The translations under genes were made by a program, and so were the position numbers. DNA of 40,594 bases, taken from contig JAESSY010000039.1 in NCBI GenBank assembly GCA_016763855.1, forward strand, positions 1-40,594, given 5' to 3'. The notes beneath the pieces are model-generated. The model was not told where the DNA came from. It was given only the letters and a program-made list of their open reading frames with translations, and did no database searches. This document shows, piece after piece, positions 8,170 through 21,018 of this stretch; positions within the stretch are counted from its first letter, which is position 1, and every line of letters begins with the position of its first letter. This DNA comes from Pseudomonadales bacterium (GTDB taxonomy: Bacteria; Pseudomonadota; Gammaproteobacteria; Pseudomonadales; Azotimanducaceae).

Positions 8170-8745
8170 TTGGCGAAGCATCAAATAAAAGAACGAAGTT
8201 TGAAGATTATTGGCGGTGAATGGCGCAGCCGAGTCATCGATTTCGCAGAAGATAAAACGATAAGACCTACCCCCGTCCGCATACGTGAAACCTTATTTAA
8301 CTGGCTTCAGTTAAGCGTCCCTGGCGCTCGCTGTCTGGAGCTCTATTGTGGAAGCGGCATCCTCTCAATAGAAGCTTTATCCAGAGGCGCGAAGCATGTC
8401 ACCATGATAGACCAATCAAGGGAGGCTATTTCCAAAGTAAAGCAGAGCCTAAAAGAACTCTCGGCAGATCCCGCCAGATATCATTGTGAACAGGCTTTTG
8501 CCCAAAACTGGTTAAGCCAAGAAAATAGTCTATTTGATATTATTTTTCTGGATCCACCTTTTGAAAGTCCTGAGCTTGAAAGCCTGCTGCCCTTAATCAA
8601 AAGCAAGCATCTCCTTTCTGAAGATGGATTTATCTACATAGAATCACCTCAAGCTATTCTGGCTGAGACCTTGCCAGAAGGCTGGACAATTTACAGAAAC
8701 AAAAAGGCGGCCAAGGTTCACTACTGCCTGATTACCAAATTGTAA
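8170..8745 (+). CDS. rsmD: 16S rRNA (guanine966-N2)-methyltransferase
   Basis: A 191-residue SAM-dependent enzyme that methylates G966 of 16S rRNA in the assembled small subunit. The N-terminal IIGGEWRSR and IRPTPVRIRETLFNWL segments are typical of RsmD. The SAM-binding motif is LELYCGSGIL (56-65), a variant of the more usual LDLFAGSG, and the catalytic DPPF is at 128-131. The start is a TTG (MAKHQIKERS). It is divergent from ftsY and precedes coaD, a widely conserved arrangement. Confidence 0.93.
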   Translation: MAKHQIKERSLKIIGGEWRSRVIDFAEDKTIRPTPVRIRETLFNWLQLSVPGARCLELYCGSGILSIEALSRGAKHVTMIDQSREAISKVKQSLKELSADPARYHCEQAFAQNWLSQENSLFDIIFLDPPFESPELESLLPLIKSKHLLSEDGFIYIESPQAILAETLPEGWTIYRNKKAAKVHYCLITKL

Positions 8746-8758
8746 TCACCTATTTTAG

Positions 8759-9289
<531 letters not shown>

Positions 9290-9308
9290 CCCTGAACTAA
9301 AACCAGTG

Positions 9309-9620
9309 CTACTTGACAATTTTTTCTTTTCTGCCGGCTTTTCTGCAACCTAGGCAACGCACAAATACCTCTCTTCCCGGCTCTATAACTAGCGCTCTAC
9401 CTGCCTCCTTCACATTGCCACCTGCAACAGAAAAGGGCAGCGTTGCGACGTAGGTTATTGAGCCAAGGGCAAAGATAATGAGACCAATCGGACGAGCGAC
9501 CAAAAGATCTCCAGCCATCGTAAATGCATTGGGACTTTCTTCTACTTTCGCCGCTTCTGCAGATTGTGGGACGATGCCCAGTATCAAAACAAACAATGTT
9601 GTTCTTATTATCATATTCAT
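9309..9620 (-). CDS. Small exported protein with RCLGC motif
   Basis: A 103-residue protein with a signal peptide (about residues 1-23, ending AEA), a hydrophobic segment GLIIFALGSITYVATLPFSVAGG and a C-terminal VRCLGC. Relatives are common in gammaproteobacteria near mutM or coaD and are often labelled multidrug transporter without support. The two Cys could form a disulfide or bind a ligand, but the function is unknown. It is convergent with coaD. The start has AGGA about ten bases upstream; a second ATG two codons later is possible. Confidence 0.7.
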   Translation of the reverse strand: MNMIIRTTLFVLILGIVPQSAEAAKVEESPNAFTMAGDLLVARPIGLIIFALGSITYVATLPFSVAGGNVKEAGRALVIEPGREVFVRCLGCRKAGRKEKIVK

Positions 9621-9753
9621 AGATGTTAATCCTATTTAGAAACCCTTCGAACGAAATAATTTCCTTAACAAACCCATGCTAAGTGCTTAATTCTACTCTG
9701 CTTTTTCAGCTAGATTAGGCGCAATTAGAGAGGATTTCAAACATTTTGGTATT

Positions 9754-10566
9754 TTAACGCTGACATGAAGCACAAAATACCGTGGTTCTTTGGCCTAGTC
9801 GAATTTCTTTTAGTATTTTTCCGCACTGGACACAAGCCTCTCCACCTCTTCCATAGACATTGAGCTGCTGCTCAAAATATCCTGGGCTACCATCTTCTCG
9901 GACAAAATCTTGCAGTGTTGTACCCCCCGCTTCAATGGCTTTAGCCAGTATGAACTTCACAGCTTGGACAAGTTCTGCATATTTCTTTTTCGATACTTTG
10001 CCTGCAGATTTTTCGGGATTAATACCCGCCATGAATAAAGCTTCATTGGCGTAAATATTCCCCACACCAACCACAATTTGACTCGTCATTAGAAACTGTT
10101 TTATAGCTAATTTTCTTTTTCGAGATTGCTTGAATAAATAGTCGGTATCAAAATCTTTCTCTAAGGGTTCGGGGCCGAGCCTTTCCAATAAAACATGACT
10201 CTCTCCAGTCGGTAGCCAAAAAACCGAACCAAATCGCCTTGGGTCACGAAACCTGAGAAGCTTATTGCTATCAAACATGACATCTATATGATCGTGTTTT
10301 TCCGGCGCTATCCCAATATCCAAAATACGTAGAGAACCTGACATCCCCAAGTGAATCATCATCCGCCCAGCTTCTGTGCTCAGAAACAAGTACTTTCCTC
10401 TTCGATCCACACTCACAATCTTTTGACCCGTCAAAACCTGCCCGAGTTCTGGAGATACAGGCCAGCGCAACATCGCCTGTCGTACCAGCACATTCTTTAC
10501 TCTGCTGTTTACAAGGTGGGGCATGATGCCTCGGCGAGTCGTTTCTACTTCAGGTAATTCAGGCAT
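9754..10566 (-). CDS. mutM: Formamidopyrimidine-DNA glycosylase
   Basis: A 270-residue bifunctional glycosylase/AP lyase that removes 8-oxoguanine and formamidopyrimidines. The mature N-terminal proline and glutamate (MPELPEVETTRRG) are the catalytic residues, Lys58 in RRGKYL is the conserved basic residue, and the C-terminal zinc finger has Cys245, Cys248, Cys265 and Cys268. The hairpin GVGNIYANEALF and lesion-recognition loop are complete. It keeps the rpmB-rpmG-mutM neighbourhood of other gammaproteobacteria, but hyuA and a MITE-like repeat now separate it from rpmG. Confidence 0.96.
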   Translation of the reverse strand: MPELPEVETTRRGIMPHLVNSRVKNVLVRQAMLRWPVSPELGQVLTGQKIVSVDRRGKYLFLSTEAGRMMIHLGMSGSLRILDIGIAPEKHDHIDVMFDSNKLLRFRDPRRFGSVFWLPTGESHVLLERLGPEPLEKDFDTDYLFKQSRKRKLAIKQFLMTSQIVVGVGNIYANEALFMAGINPEKSAGKVSKKKYAELVQAVKFILAKAIEAGGTTLQDFVREDGSPGYFEQQLNVYGRGGEACVQCGKILKEIRLGQRTTVFCASCQR

Positions 10567-10612
10567 ACTTGGAAGATACTATCCCTCTACAGTTCCAGCA
10601 ATAGGCTTTTCT

Positions 10613-10626
10613 AAGTTCAAGAACTT
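10613..10626. repeat. Short inverted repeat upstream of mutM
   Basis: aagttc (10613-10618) and gaactt (10621-10626) form a 6-bp palindromic pair with a two-base centre, 47 bases upstream of the mutM start and just outside the larger palindromic element. It could be an operator or chance. Confidence 0.25.
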
Positions 10627-10647
10627 ATTGGTATTTATTCTGGGACT

Positions 10648-10809
10648 AGGAGCCTGTCCGAGAATAGAAGCCGTAGCAAAGGAAAGCCATTTTGAGTCAG
10701 ATTTTTCGATTAGACGAGGTGAATATTGATCTTATTCAACGAATATAATTGGGAAATCTGGCCAAAAGTGCTTTTCCGCAGTAGGCTCTCTATTCTCAGA
10801 CAGGCTCCT
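10648..10809. mobile_element. MITE-like 162-bp imperfect palindrome
   Basis: The 322-base gap between mutM and hyuA holds a palindromic element. Its outer 21-bp ends, 10648-10668 (aggagcctgtccgagaatag then a) and 10789-10809 (its complement), differ at one position. The match continues inward with small gaps: GGAAAGC...TTTTGAGTCAGATTT on the left against GGAAAAGC...TTTTGGCCAGATTT on the complement of the right. No ORF of useful length lies inside. Terminal inverted repeats, small size and lack of a transposase are what defines a MITE or deleted insertion sequence. I could not find a clear target duplication. The ctag/ctga bases at the two ends may be a degraded one. Confidence 0.65.
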
Positions 10810-10888
10810 GATTTCTTTGGAACTGAAAATCAATAATATTAACCAGAGCCTATTAACTTAGAAACCTTATCAGCAAGAGCTTCCTCAG

Positions 10889-12856
10889 ATGAGCATGATC
10901 CTACTCGGCATCGATACCGGCGGTACATTTACAGATTTTGTTGCCCTCAGCAATGCCAAATTGAAAGTGCATAAAGTACTTTCTGTACCCTCAGCACCAG
11001 AGCAAGCGATTCTTCAGGGTATTGAAGAAATGCACTTGTCCGAGGCCCTTGGCAAGGGGGAACTCATTGTCATTCACGGCACAACGGTTGCTACCAACGC
11101 AGTTCTAGAATACAAAGGTGTAAAAACTGTCTACATTACGAATCGCGGACTGAAAGATGTACTTCGCTTGGGACGCCAGACACGACTCGAACTTTACGAT
11201 CTAAATCCGCCGGAACCTAAGTCAATTTTTCATGATGAATTAATGCTCGAAGTCTCCCCTCGAACAAACGCAGCAGGCGAGTCGCTTTCATCCTTTGAAC
11301 CGGGAGAGCTTACGAAACTCAAAGCTAAAGTAGATGCCCTAGCACCAGACGCGATCGCCATCAATTTACTCTTCTCCTTTCTTTCATCCAAACATGAAGA
11401 AGAATTGGAAGCATTATTTTCAGACGAGTATTTTGTCTCCCGATCTTCGTTAATCCTACCTGAAATTCAAGAATATGAACGGGGTATGGCAACCTGGATT
11501 AATGCCTGGATCGGACCATTGATTAAAAACTATATATCGAAATTAGAAGCTAAACTTAAGCCCTCAGTCGTCGCCATTATGCAATCGTCAGGCTTAACGA
11601 TTGCTGCAGCACTCGCCGCAGATCGCGCAGTCAATCTTCTACTCTCTGGTCCCGCAGGAGGGCTAGCCGCAGCACAGCATATTGGAAAATTAACCGGGCA
11701 GAAAAACCTGATGACCTTTGATATGGGAGGCACATCTACAGACGTCGCTTTAATTGAAGAACAATTTAAAATTACGAATGATGGTCAGATCGCCGGCCTA
11801 CCCGTGAGCGTCCCCATGGCTGATATTCACACTATCGGTGCCGGTGGTGGATCCATCGCTTATATCAACAGCGGCGGTTTATTAAAGGTAGGACCAGAAT
11901 CAGCAGGTGCCTCCCCTGGACCCGCCTGTTACGATATGGGCGGGAGCCAGCCTACGGTGACCGATGCAAATTTAATTCTTGGGCGCTTGGGCAGTGGCGA
12001 ACTCGCCGGTGGATTAGTGCCTTCAAGGACAAAATCAATTGCAGCAATTAAACCGCTTTCCGCAACGTTAGGCATTTCCTTGGAAGAAACTGCCACAGGA
12101 ATTCTTCAGCTCGCAAATGAACATATGACACAAGCTTTACGCGTCATCTCAGTCGAGAGAGGTCATGACCCGAGGGACTTTGTATTGATGTGTTTCGGGG
12201 GCGCAGGAGGACTACACCTTTGCGAACTTGCTGAATCATTAGAGATAAAATCCGCCATAGTGCCCATTCATGCAGGTGTGTTGTCTGCACTCGGTTTAAT
12301 CGCCAGCAAACCGGGTAGAGAATTGGTGAAAACAAAACTGGTGCTTGTGGATGAGCTTGATACCCCTTCTCTGGATCAATTTTTTGGACAGCTTGAAGAA
12401 GAAGCGCTTCTCGAACTAAAAAAAGAGCAGGTAGACAAGACTGTTTCCCGAAGAAGCCTCGATCTAAGATATCTTGGACAAAGTTATACGATTAATGTGC
12501 CTTATCAAAACCTTAGGCAAAGCAAACTTTCATTTCATCAAGCTCATGAAGATCAATATGGGCACCGAATGGAAAGACCTATCGAGCTATTAAACTATCG
12601 ATTGCATATTGAATCTCTCCAAGATGACCTTCGCTTACCCAGCTTTTCACCCAGCCTCGAAAACAAGAAAATGACAACAAAGATTGATGGTTTACAAGAT
12701 CTGGTCGATGTCATCAAGCGAGAAAGTATTAGCCCGGATACGATTCTAGAGGGACCATTACTCATAACAGAAACCCACGCCACGACGTACATCAAACCAA
12801 ACTGGAATGTTTGGGTAGATGAGTTCGGAAATCTAAGACTCGCATTTCGAAATTAG
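10889..12856 (+). CDS. Hydantoinase/oxoprolinase-family protein, HyuA-like subunit
   Basis: A 655-residue protein of the HyuA family (ATP-dependent hydantoinase, 5-oxoprolinase and acetone carboxylase beta-type subunits), which use ATP to open lactam or hydantoin rings or activate ketones. The N-terminal GIDTGGTFTDF (7-17) and the central MTFDMGGTSTDVALI (about 274-288) are the two phosphate-binding motifs of its actin-like ATPase fold; GPESAGASPGPACYDMGG is also conserved. No HyuB partner is adjacent, although most relatives need one. Two ATGs lie six bases apart and neither has a good ribosome-binding site. It appears inserted between mutM and rpmG. The substrate is not known. Confidence 0.85.
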   Translation: MSMILLGIDTGGTFTDFVALSNAKLKVHKVLSVPSAPEQAILQGIEEMHLSEALGKGELIVIHGTTVATNAVLEYKGVKTVYITNRGLKDVLRLGRQTRLELYDLNPPEPKSIFHDELMLEVSPRTNAAGESLSSFEPGELTKLKAKVDALAPDAIAINLLFSFLSSKHEEELEALFSDEYFVSRSSLILPEIQEYERGMATWINAWIGPLIKNYISKLEAKLKPSVVAIMQSSGLTIAAALAADRAVNLLLSGPAGGLAAAQHIGKLTGQKNLMTFDMGGTSTDVALIEEQFKITNDGQIAGLPVSVPMADIHTIGAGGGSIAYINSGGLLKVGPESAGASPGPACYDMGGSQPTVTDANLILGRLGSGELAGGLVPSRTKSIAAIKPLSATLGISLEETATGILQLANEHMTQALRVISVERGHDPRDFVLMCFGGAGGLHLCELAESLEIKSAIVPIHAGVLSALGLIASKPGRELVKTKLVLVDELDTPSLDQFFGQLEEEALLELKKEQVDKTVSRRSLDLRYLGQSYTINVPYQNLRQSKLSFHQAHEDQYGHRMERPIELLNYRLHIESLQDDLRLPSFSPSLENKKMTTKIDGLQDLVDVIKRESISPDTILEGPLLITETHATTYIKPNWNVWVDEFGNLRLAFRN

Positions 12857-12876
12857 GGTTTTAAAAAAGGCAGTTT

Positions 12877-12947
12877 AAAAAAGAGTTTCGAGGCCAACTG
12901 ATGCTTTCTAGTAGCACCAGCTCAGACTGAAAAGACCGATTGGCCTC
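12877..12947 (-). terminator. Possible terminator after rpmB-rpmG
   Basis: The 8-bp arms gaggccaa (12890-12897) and ttggcctc (12940-12947) pair perfectly across a 42-base loop. On the minus strand the stem is followed, seven bases on, by six T (complement of 12877-12882). It lies directly downstream of rpmG and is convergent with hyuA. The long loop and gap before the T run make it imperfect. Confidence 0.4.
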
Positions 12948-12960
12948 CCCATGGGACGTA

Positions 12961-13116
12961 TTACTTTATTTTGGATTCTTTGTACATAACGTGCTGCCGA
13001 ACAACCGGATCAAATTTCTTAATCTCCATCTTATCAGGCATGGTGCGCTTGTTCTTTGTGGTTGTATAATAATGTCCAGTACCTGCTGAAGATACTAATT
13101 TAATCTTTTCTCTCAT
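12961..13116 (-). CDS. rpmG: 50S ribosomal protein L33
   Basis: A 51-residue basic protein (begins [20 protein letters not shown], includes [17 protein letters not shown]) that matches L33 of the large ribosomal subunit along its full length. It is of the cysteine-free type: the zinc-ribbon cysteines of the other L33 class are absent, so it should not need zinc. The start ATG has GTAGGA upstream. It follows rpmB by 52 bases on the same strand, the standard rpmB-rpmG operon. Confidence 0.95.
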   Translation of the reverse strand: MREKIKLVSSAGTGHYYTTTKNKRTMPDKMEIKKFDPVVRQHVMYKESKIK

Positions 13117-13168
13117 GATTTATTCCTACAGTCCTAAGTTTGATATCAACGATAAAGCGCCATTGCAC

Positions 13169-13405
13169 CTATACCTTGTCGCCACGCTCTCGGATATCCG
13201 CAACAATTTGCTGAATGCCCTTCTTATCGATAATACGCATACCTTTTGCAGAAACGCGCAATTTCACAAAACGATTCTCGCTTTCAAGCCAAAAGCGATG
13301 ATCGTGAATATTCGGCAAAAATCGACGCTTTGTCTTGTTATTTGCGTGAGAAACATTGTTACCAGAAACAGGACGCTTACCTGTTACTTGACATACCTTG
13401 GCCAT
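13169..13405 (-). CDS. rpmB: 50S ribosomal protein L28
   Basis: A 78-residue large-subunit protein starting [20 protein letters not shown], the canonical L28 N-terminus, with the NIHDHRFW and [15 protein letters not shown] segments conserved. Only one Cys is present (C5), so this is a zinc-free L28, consistent with the zinc-free L33 next to it. The intergenic region 13406-13611 upstream must hold the operon promoter; an AT-rich tttataagg near the start is the best -10-like match but lacks a clear partner. Confidence 0.96.
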   Translation of the reverse strand: MAKVCQVTGKRPVSGNNVSHANNKTKRRFLPNIHDHRFWLESENRFVKLRVSAKGMRIIDKKGIQQIVADIRERGDKV

Positions 13406-13611
13406 GTCGACTGCCTTATAAATCGCTAGATAAATTTTGCCTCTAGTAAACAGAGCTACTAGAAACGCTAAAATGAGCCTCTCTTACCCAACTCTATGTT
13501 CTTAAGAAGATGTGGCAAGTTCGAGAGCGGTGCTTTATACCAGAAGAAAGAACTGAATTCAAATAATATCCCTCAAAACAACCAAATCATGTCGCTTCTG
13601 AGGGCGCTAAC

Positions 13612-14262
13612 TTAAAGGGTTTGAAAATACCGACCCGATCTCGGAATGTAATAATTGTCATAGTTAAATGACAGCACGACGGTGGAAGAACGCCCGACAA
13701 TCTCACCCCGAGGAATGAAGCCAATAACCCGAGAATCAGCACTATCGTCGCGACTATCACCCAATGCCAAATAATGTTCGTCTGGCACGACGACAGGATC
13801 AAAACTGGATAAGACCGATCCCAAGTTATTGATGCGTATTTTGTGGCTTGTGCCAAAAAGGTCTTCCACCTTGTCGCTGGTCAAATCATTACTGCTCAAT
13901 GTCTCATATAAAAGTGCTTCGCCATTGATCAGCAATCGATTTCGTCTTAGCTCCACTGTATCCCCCGGCATTCCGACTACTCTTTTGACCAACCTTTTAT
14001 CAGACACCAGTGAATCAAAAATAATGATGTCTCCTCTTTCCGGGTCTGCCATTTTAAGCAGGGAAAAATGGGTAAAGGGAAAGTGAATATCGTATGCCAT
14101 TTTGTTAACTAGGATTCGATCGCCAATAAGAATGGTTGGTTTCATGGAGCCCGTTGGGACGGTATTCCAATCTGCAAAGGTCGATCTGAAGGCAAACATC
14201 ATCACCAAGAAAAAGATGAAACCCTTGTTATCTTTAAAACCTTCAACAAGCCACTTTTTCAT
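13612..14262 (-). CDS. lepB: Signal peptidase I (short, single-anchor form)
   Basis: About 216 residues from the ATG at 14262. One N-terminal helix (GFIFFLVMMFAF) anchors a periplasmic protease domain. The catalytic Ser is in VPTGSMKPT (Ser39), the catalytic Lys in RLVKRVVGMPGD (Lys93), and the C-terminal GDSRDDSADSR box is present, so the enzyme should be active in removing signal peptides. It is shorter than E. coli LepB and lacks a second helix, so it may be a second signal peptidase of the cell. Longer starts up to a GTG at 14316 exist but have no ribosome-binding site. It sits between rpmB and radC, where gammaproteobacteria usually have no such gene. Confidence 0.87.
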   Translation of the reverse strand: MKKWLVEGFKDNKGFIFFLVMMFAFRSTFADWNTVPTGSMKPTILIGDRILVNKMAYDIHFPFTHFSLLKMADPERGDIIIFDSLVSDKRLVKRVVGMPGDTVELRRNRLLINGEALLYETLSSNDLTSDKVEDLFGTSHKIRINNLGSVLSSFDPVVVPDEHYLALGDSRDDSADSRVIGFIPRGEIVGRSSTVVLSFNYDNYYIPRSGRYFQTL

Positions 14263-14398
14263 CTTATTGATCTTCAAAACGCTGCTCATAAATACATTGC
14301 TCATTAGAGGTATCACACATTCATATTATAAGATTGGCTTTCTATTAAACTGCGTTATCGTCCAAACGACCCAGAAAATAGGCAGTTTGAACTCAGGG

Positions 14399-15085
14399 CT
14401 ACAATAGTCCCCTCTCAGCAAAAGACAATACCTCACTATCACCCACGATCATATGATCAAGCACTCTAATATCCACTAAAGCGAGCGCTGACTTTAGGCG
14501 CTCAGTAATTCTTTGATCTGCTTGGCTAGGTTCCACTCGACCCGAGGGGTGATTATGCGCAAAAATGACCGCTGCTGCATTGTTTTCCAGTGCCCGCTTT
14601 ACCACTTCTCTAGGATGAACACTGGCACCATCGATTGTGCCGAAGAACAATTCTTCAAATAGAATTAGTCTATGCTGATTATCAAGGTACATGCAGGCAA
14701 AAACTTCTCTTTCATAGGCTCGAAGTTTGCTCTTTAGATAACTTCGCGTTACACCAGGATCAGATATAGCATCCCCTCTCTGCATACTCGACTCAAGAAA
14801 GCGTTCGGTTAACTCAAGTGCAGCCTTTAGTTGCACAAATTTAGCCAAACCAATACCTGATATTCGGGTTAAGCTTTCGTAATCCGCCTCCAGCATGCCA
14901 CGAATGCCATTAAAGCTAGACAGAAGTTCCGCAGCAAGTACCATCACGGATTTACCCTTAACACCGGTTCTCAAGAATATGGCCAATAGTTCTATATCAC
15001 TTAAACTGGCAGCCCCGCGATTAAGCAATTTCTCTCTTGGTTTCTCAGCGTGGCCCCAGATCGATTCAGTTTTGACGCTATGCAT
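14399..15085 (-). CDS. radC: RadC-family JAB1/MPN domain protein
   Basis: A 228-residue RadC protein. The N-terminal part has a helix-hairpin-helix ([19 protein letters not shown], about 71-89), and the C-terminal domain has the JAMM metal-binding motif HNHPSG (177-182) followed by Asp190. JAMM residues suggest a metal-dependent hydrolase, but the cellular role is unsettled and a repair function in E. coli was withdrawn. It is divergent from coaBC, the usual arrangement in gammaproteobacteria. Confidence 0.93.
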   Translation of the reverse strand: MHSVKTESIWGHAEKPREKLLNRGAASLSDIELLAIFLRTGVKGKSVMVLAAELLSSFNGIRGMLEADYESLTRISGIGLAKFVQLKAALELTERFLESSMQRGDAISDPGVTRSYLKSKLRAYEREVFACMYLDNQHRLILFEELFFGTIDGASVHPREVVKRALENNAAAVIFAHNHPSGRVEPSQADQRITERLKSALALVDIRVLDHMIVGDSEVLSFAERGLL

Positions 15086-15290
15086 TTTGAATAAGTACTC
15101 TTTGAACTAATAGTTGATATTTCGCTAACACCGCCTATTCCTGAATGTTATCTTTGGGAAATCACTATGACCTGATGAATCACAAGCAACTATCAGCCAT
15201 TGATGATAAAAGATGTGCGATATTGTCTACAAAAACGGGTCTCAAGCTACAACGGAGATAAGAGGCCGCAAAAAGAACCTGGAATCAATA

Positions 15291-15692
15291 ATGCGTCAAT
15301 CATCAAATGACACTAGTCACAAAATGTTCTCGAATAAGCGCATCTTACTTGGTGTGACCGGAGGCATTGCTGCCTACAAAGCAGCAGAGATACTCCGAAG
15401 GATTCAGGATCAAGGTGGAGACGTCCGGGTCGTGATGACGAAAGCGGCGACGGAATTTATAACACCACTAACCATGCAGGCCTTGTCAGGTTACCCAGTC
15501 CACCTCGACCTACTTGATACTGAAGCTGAAAATGCCATAGGGCACATTGAATTAGCCCGATGGGCAGACTTGATACTCATTGCCCCTGCTAGCGCCAATT
15601 TTATTGCTCGATATTGTCATGCCAGGCTGATGACCTCCTCACAACAATATGTCTCGCTGCAAACTGTCACATCGCTATTGCACCTGCAATGA
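15291..15692 (+). CDS. coaBC: CoaBC N-terminal fragment (decarboxylase half, frameshifted)
   Basis: This frame holds the start of the CoaC half of Coa[24 protein letters not shown] (flavin-binding), [12 protein letters not shown] and [24 protein letters not shown], with the catalytic His in GHIEL. After about 15620 it loses similarity and stops at 15692, before the substrate-binding Asn (PAMN) and the active-site Cys that decarboxylation needs. The remainder is in the next frame. I chose the ATG at 15291 (GGA seven bases upstream); 15324 is also possible and an upstream GTG/TTG-type extension to 15213 does not look like protein. On its own this piece should be inactive. Confidence 0.8.
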   Translation: MRQSSNDTSHKMFSNKRILLGVTGGIAAYKAAEILRRIQDQGGDVRVVMTKAATEFITPLTMQALSGYPVHLDLLDTEAENAIGHIELARWADLILIAPASANFIARYCHARLMTSSQQYVSLQTVTSLLHLQ

Positions 15693-16513
15693 ATCAGGCC
15701 ATGTGGGCAGATAATAAAACTCAAAGCAACATTCAGGAACTCAAACGATCCGATGTACTGGTACTTGGCCCAGAATCCGGAGCCCAAGCTTGCGGTGAAG
15801 TCGGCCTAGGTCGATTACTTGATATTAATGAAATTATTGCATTGACCTCAAAATTATTTTCAAGGGGTGAATTGTCAGGTAAGAAAGTTTTGATTACTGC
15901 TGGGCCAACGAGAGAGGCTATAGATCCTGTTCGGTATATAAGCAATCACAGCTCCGGTCGTCAGGGATACGCCCTTGCAATCGCCGCAATGGAAGCAGGT
16001 GCAGACGTAATATTGATTTCTGGTCCCACCCAGCTAGCACCCCCAGATCGGATATCTCTGATTGATGTTGTCAGCGCAAGAAATATGCACGAAGCTGTGA
16101 TGAGCAATATCGAAAATTGCGACATTTTTATCGGGGTCGCAGCAGTCGCAGACTTTCGACCAAGCCACTATACTGAACAGAAAATCAAGAAGCACGGGCA
16201 AGATATTGCCCATATTGAACTCACGCTCAATCCTGATATCGTAGCGAGTGTCGCAAACGCCAAACCTAAACCTTTTACAGTGGGTTTTGCAGCGGAAACA
16301 GAAAACCTAGACGTTTATGCTAAAGAAAAATTGATAAAGAAGAATCTGGATATGGTTATCGCGAATGATGTATCCGACGCACGAATTGGGTTTAATAGTG
16401 AAGACAATGCAACAACAATTTTTTGGGAAGGAGGGCAGTCAATTCTACCACTTATGTCCAAACAGCAAATATCCATCAAAATTATCAACCTAATCGCGGA
16501 ACAGCTAAAGTAA
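15614..16513 (+). CDS. coaBC: CoaBC C-terminal fragment (rest of CoaC plus CoaB ligase)
   Basis: The frame that picks up at about 15623 with [12 protein letters not shown] contains the missing CoaC residues: [10 protein letters not shown] (substrate Asn) and [13 protein letters not shown] (active-site Cys). It continues into the whole CoaB phosphopantothenate-cysteine ligase domain: [40 protein letters not shown], and KIKKHG. Together the two halves make 4'-phosphopantetheine from phosphopantothenate and cysteine. A TTG at 15614 could start this frame, and internal ATGs could give a free CoaB. The stop at 16511-16513 abuts the dut start, so co-translation with dut is likely. Confidence 0.85.
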   Translation: MSCQADDLLTTICLAANCHIAIAPAMNQAMWADNKTQSNIQELKRSDVLVLGPESGAQACGEVGLGRLLDINEIIALTSKLFSRGELSGKKVLITAGPTREAIDPVRYISNHSSGRQGYALAIAAMEAGADVILISGPTQLAPPDRISLIDVVSARNMHEAVMSNIENCDIFIGVAAVADFRPSHYTEQKIKKHGQDIAHIELTLNPDIVASVANAKPKPFTVGFAAETENLDVYAKEKLIKKNLDMVIANDVSDARIGFNSEDNATTIFWEGGQSILPLMSKQQISIKIINLIAEQLK

Positions 16514-16969
16514 ATGAATGAATTACAACTCAAGATTTTGAGCCCCTTAATCGGCGATTCAATACCTATCCCTAGCTACTCCACATCTGGAAGTGCAGGG
16601 CTCGATCTACGCGCCTGCCTAAAATCTTCTATGACGATTCATCCCGGCGAAACAAAGCTCATTGAGACAGGTCTATCAATTTATATTGAGGACCCCCATT
16701 ATGCAGCATTGATACTACCTCGCTCAGGTCTCGGTCATAAACACGGTATTGTATTGGGTAATCTGGTAGGTCTTATTGATTCGGACTATCAGGGAGAGTT
16801 AATGATTTCCTGCTGGAATCGCGGTAATACAAAATTTACGATTGAGGTTGGAGATAGGATTGCACAGCTAATTATTGTACCTGTTGTCCAAACAGGCTTT
16901 AAGATTGTTGAAGAGTTTTCAGAAACCGATCGCGGCACTGGTGGCTTCGGGTCCTCTGGCAGAAAATAG
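16514..16969 (+). CDS. dut: Deoxyuridine 5'-triphosphate nucleotidohydrolase
   Basis: A 151-residue trimeric dUTPase that turns dUTP into dUMP, keeping uracil out of DNA and feeding dTMP synthesis. All five motifs are visible: SAGLDLRA, the PRSGLG segment, [12 protein letters not shown] with the catalytic Asp, GDRIAQLI, and the C-terminal [10 protein letters not shown] that closes over the active site. The ATG follows the coaBC stop with no gap. The algC start lies 13 bases after its stop. Confidence 0.96.
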   Translation: MNELQLKILSPLIGDSIPIPSYSTSGSAGLDLRACLKSSMTIHPGETKLIETGLSIYIEDPHYAALILPRSGLGHKHGIVLGNLVGLIDSDYQGELMISCWNRGNTKFTIEVGDRIAQLIIVPVVQTGFKIVEEFSETDRGTGGFGSSGRK

Positions 16970-16982
16970 GGAAATAAAAACA

Positions 16983-20416
<3,434 letters not shown>

Positions 20417-20421
20417 AAAGT

Positions 20422-21018
20422 ATGACGGGAGAAACAAAAGAAAAGAAGATTTCTCGGAAACAACAGATTTTACAAGCACTAGCCGAAATGTTAGAGCAAA
20501 CTCCTGGCGGAAGAATTACGACAGCTGGATTGGCGAAACAAGTAGGTGTATCCGAAGCTGCTCTTTACAGACATTTTCCGAGTAAGACGAGAATGTTTGA
20601 CGACCTCATCGCCTTTATAGAAGACGCTATATTTACACGCATCAATTTGATTCTCTCTGAAGACAATTCAACGGAACTTAAATGCGGGAAAGCCTTACAA
20701 TTGTTGTTAACATTTTCAGAACGGAACCCTGGACTTACGAGGATTCTAACAGGCGATCCACTTGCGGGAGAATCTGATCGACTACGTATCCGTATTGCGC
20801 AATTCTTTGATCGCTTTGAAACTCAACTGAAACAAATATTGAGGGAATCGGAAATCCGCGAAGGCACTCGGCCTCGTCTGGATATTGCGGTCGGCGCTAA
20901 CCTCATGCTATCAATCGTTGAAGGTCGAATCAGCCAATATGTCAGAAGTGATTTCAGGAAACTCCCAACCCAGAATTGGGATCAGCAGTGGGATGTTCTC
21001 AGACGGGCAATTTTTTAG
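20422..21018 (+). CDS. slmA: Nucleoid occlusion factor SlmA
   Basis: A 198-residue TetR-family DNA-binding protein that blocks FtsZ ring assembly over the chromosome. The N-terminal helix-turn-helix is seen as ITTAGLAKQVGVSEAALYRHF, with FPSKTRMFDDLI next, which matches SlmA more closely than ordinary TetR repressors. The ATG lies five bases after the argB stop with a GAAGAAGG site upstream inside argB. The gene is convergent with the DUF4124 gene, and its stop lies within a small hairpin. Confidence 0.93.
   Translation: MTGETKEKKISRKQQILQALAEMLEQTPGGRITTAGLAKQVGVSEAALYRHFPSKTRMFDDLIAFIEDAIFTRINLILSEDNSTELKCGKALQLLLTFSERNPGLTRILTGDPLAGESDRLRIRIAQFFDRFETQLKQILRESEIREGTRPRLDIAVGANLMLSIVEGRISQYVRSDFRKLPTQNWDQQWDVLRRAIF

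Noticed and set aside
10648-10809. Complete insertion sequence
   Set aside because: Too short and without a transposase frame; only the inverted ends are present.
13570-13604. ccctca/tgaggg inverted repeat downstream of lepB as a terminator
   Set aside because: The six-base stem has a long loop and no T run on either strand.
15213-15290. Longer N-terminus of CoaBC
   Set aside because: The extra residues do not resemble the family and a better-placed ATG with GGA upstream exists at 15291.
15612-15630. Programmed -1 frameshift in coaBC
   Set aside because: A -1 shift would restore the frame, but no X-XXY-YYZ slippery site or clear downstream structure is seen.
16875-16982. Longer N-terminus of AlgC overlapping dut
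   Set aside because: It would overlap the dut end out of frame; the ATG at 16983 has a good ribosome-binding site and begins with a normal anchor.
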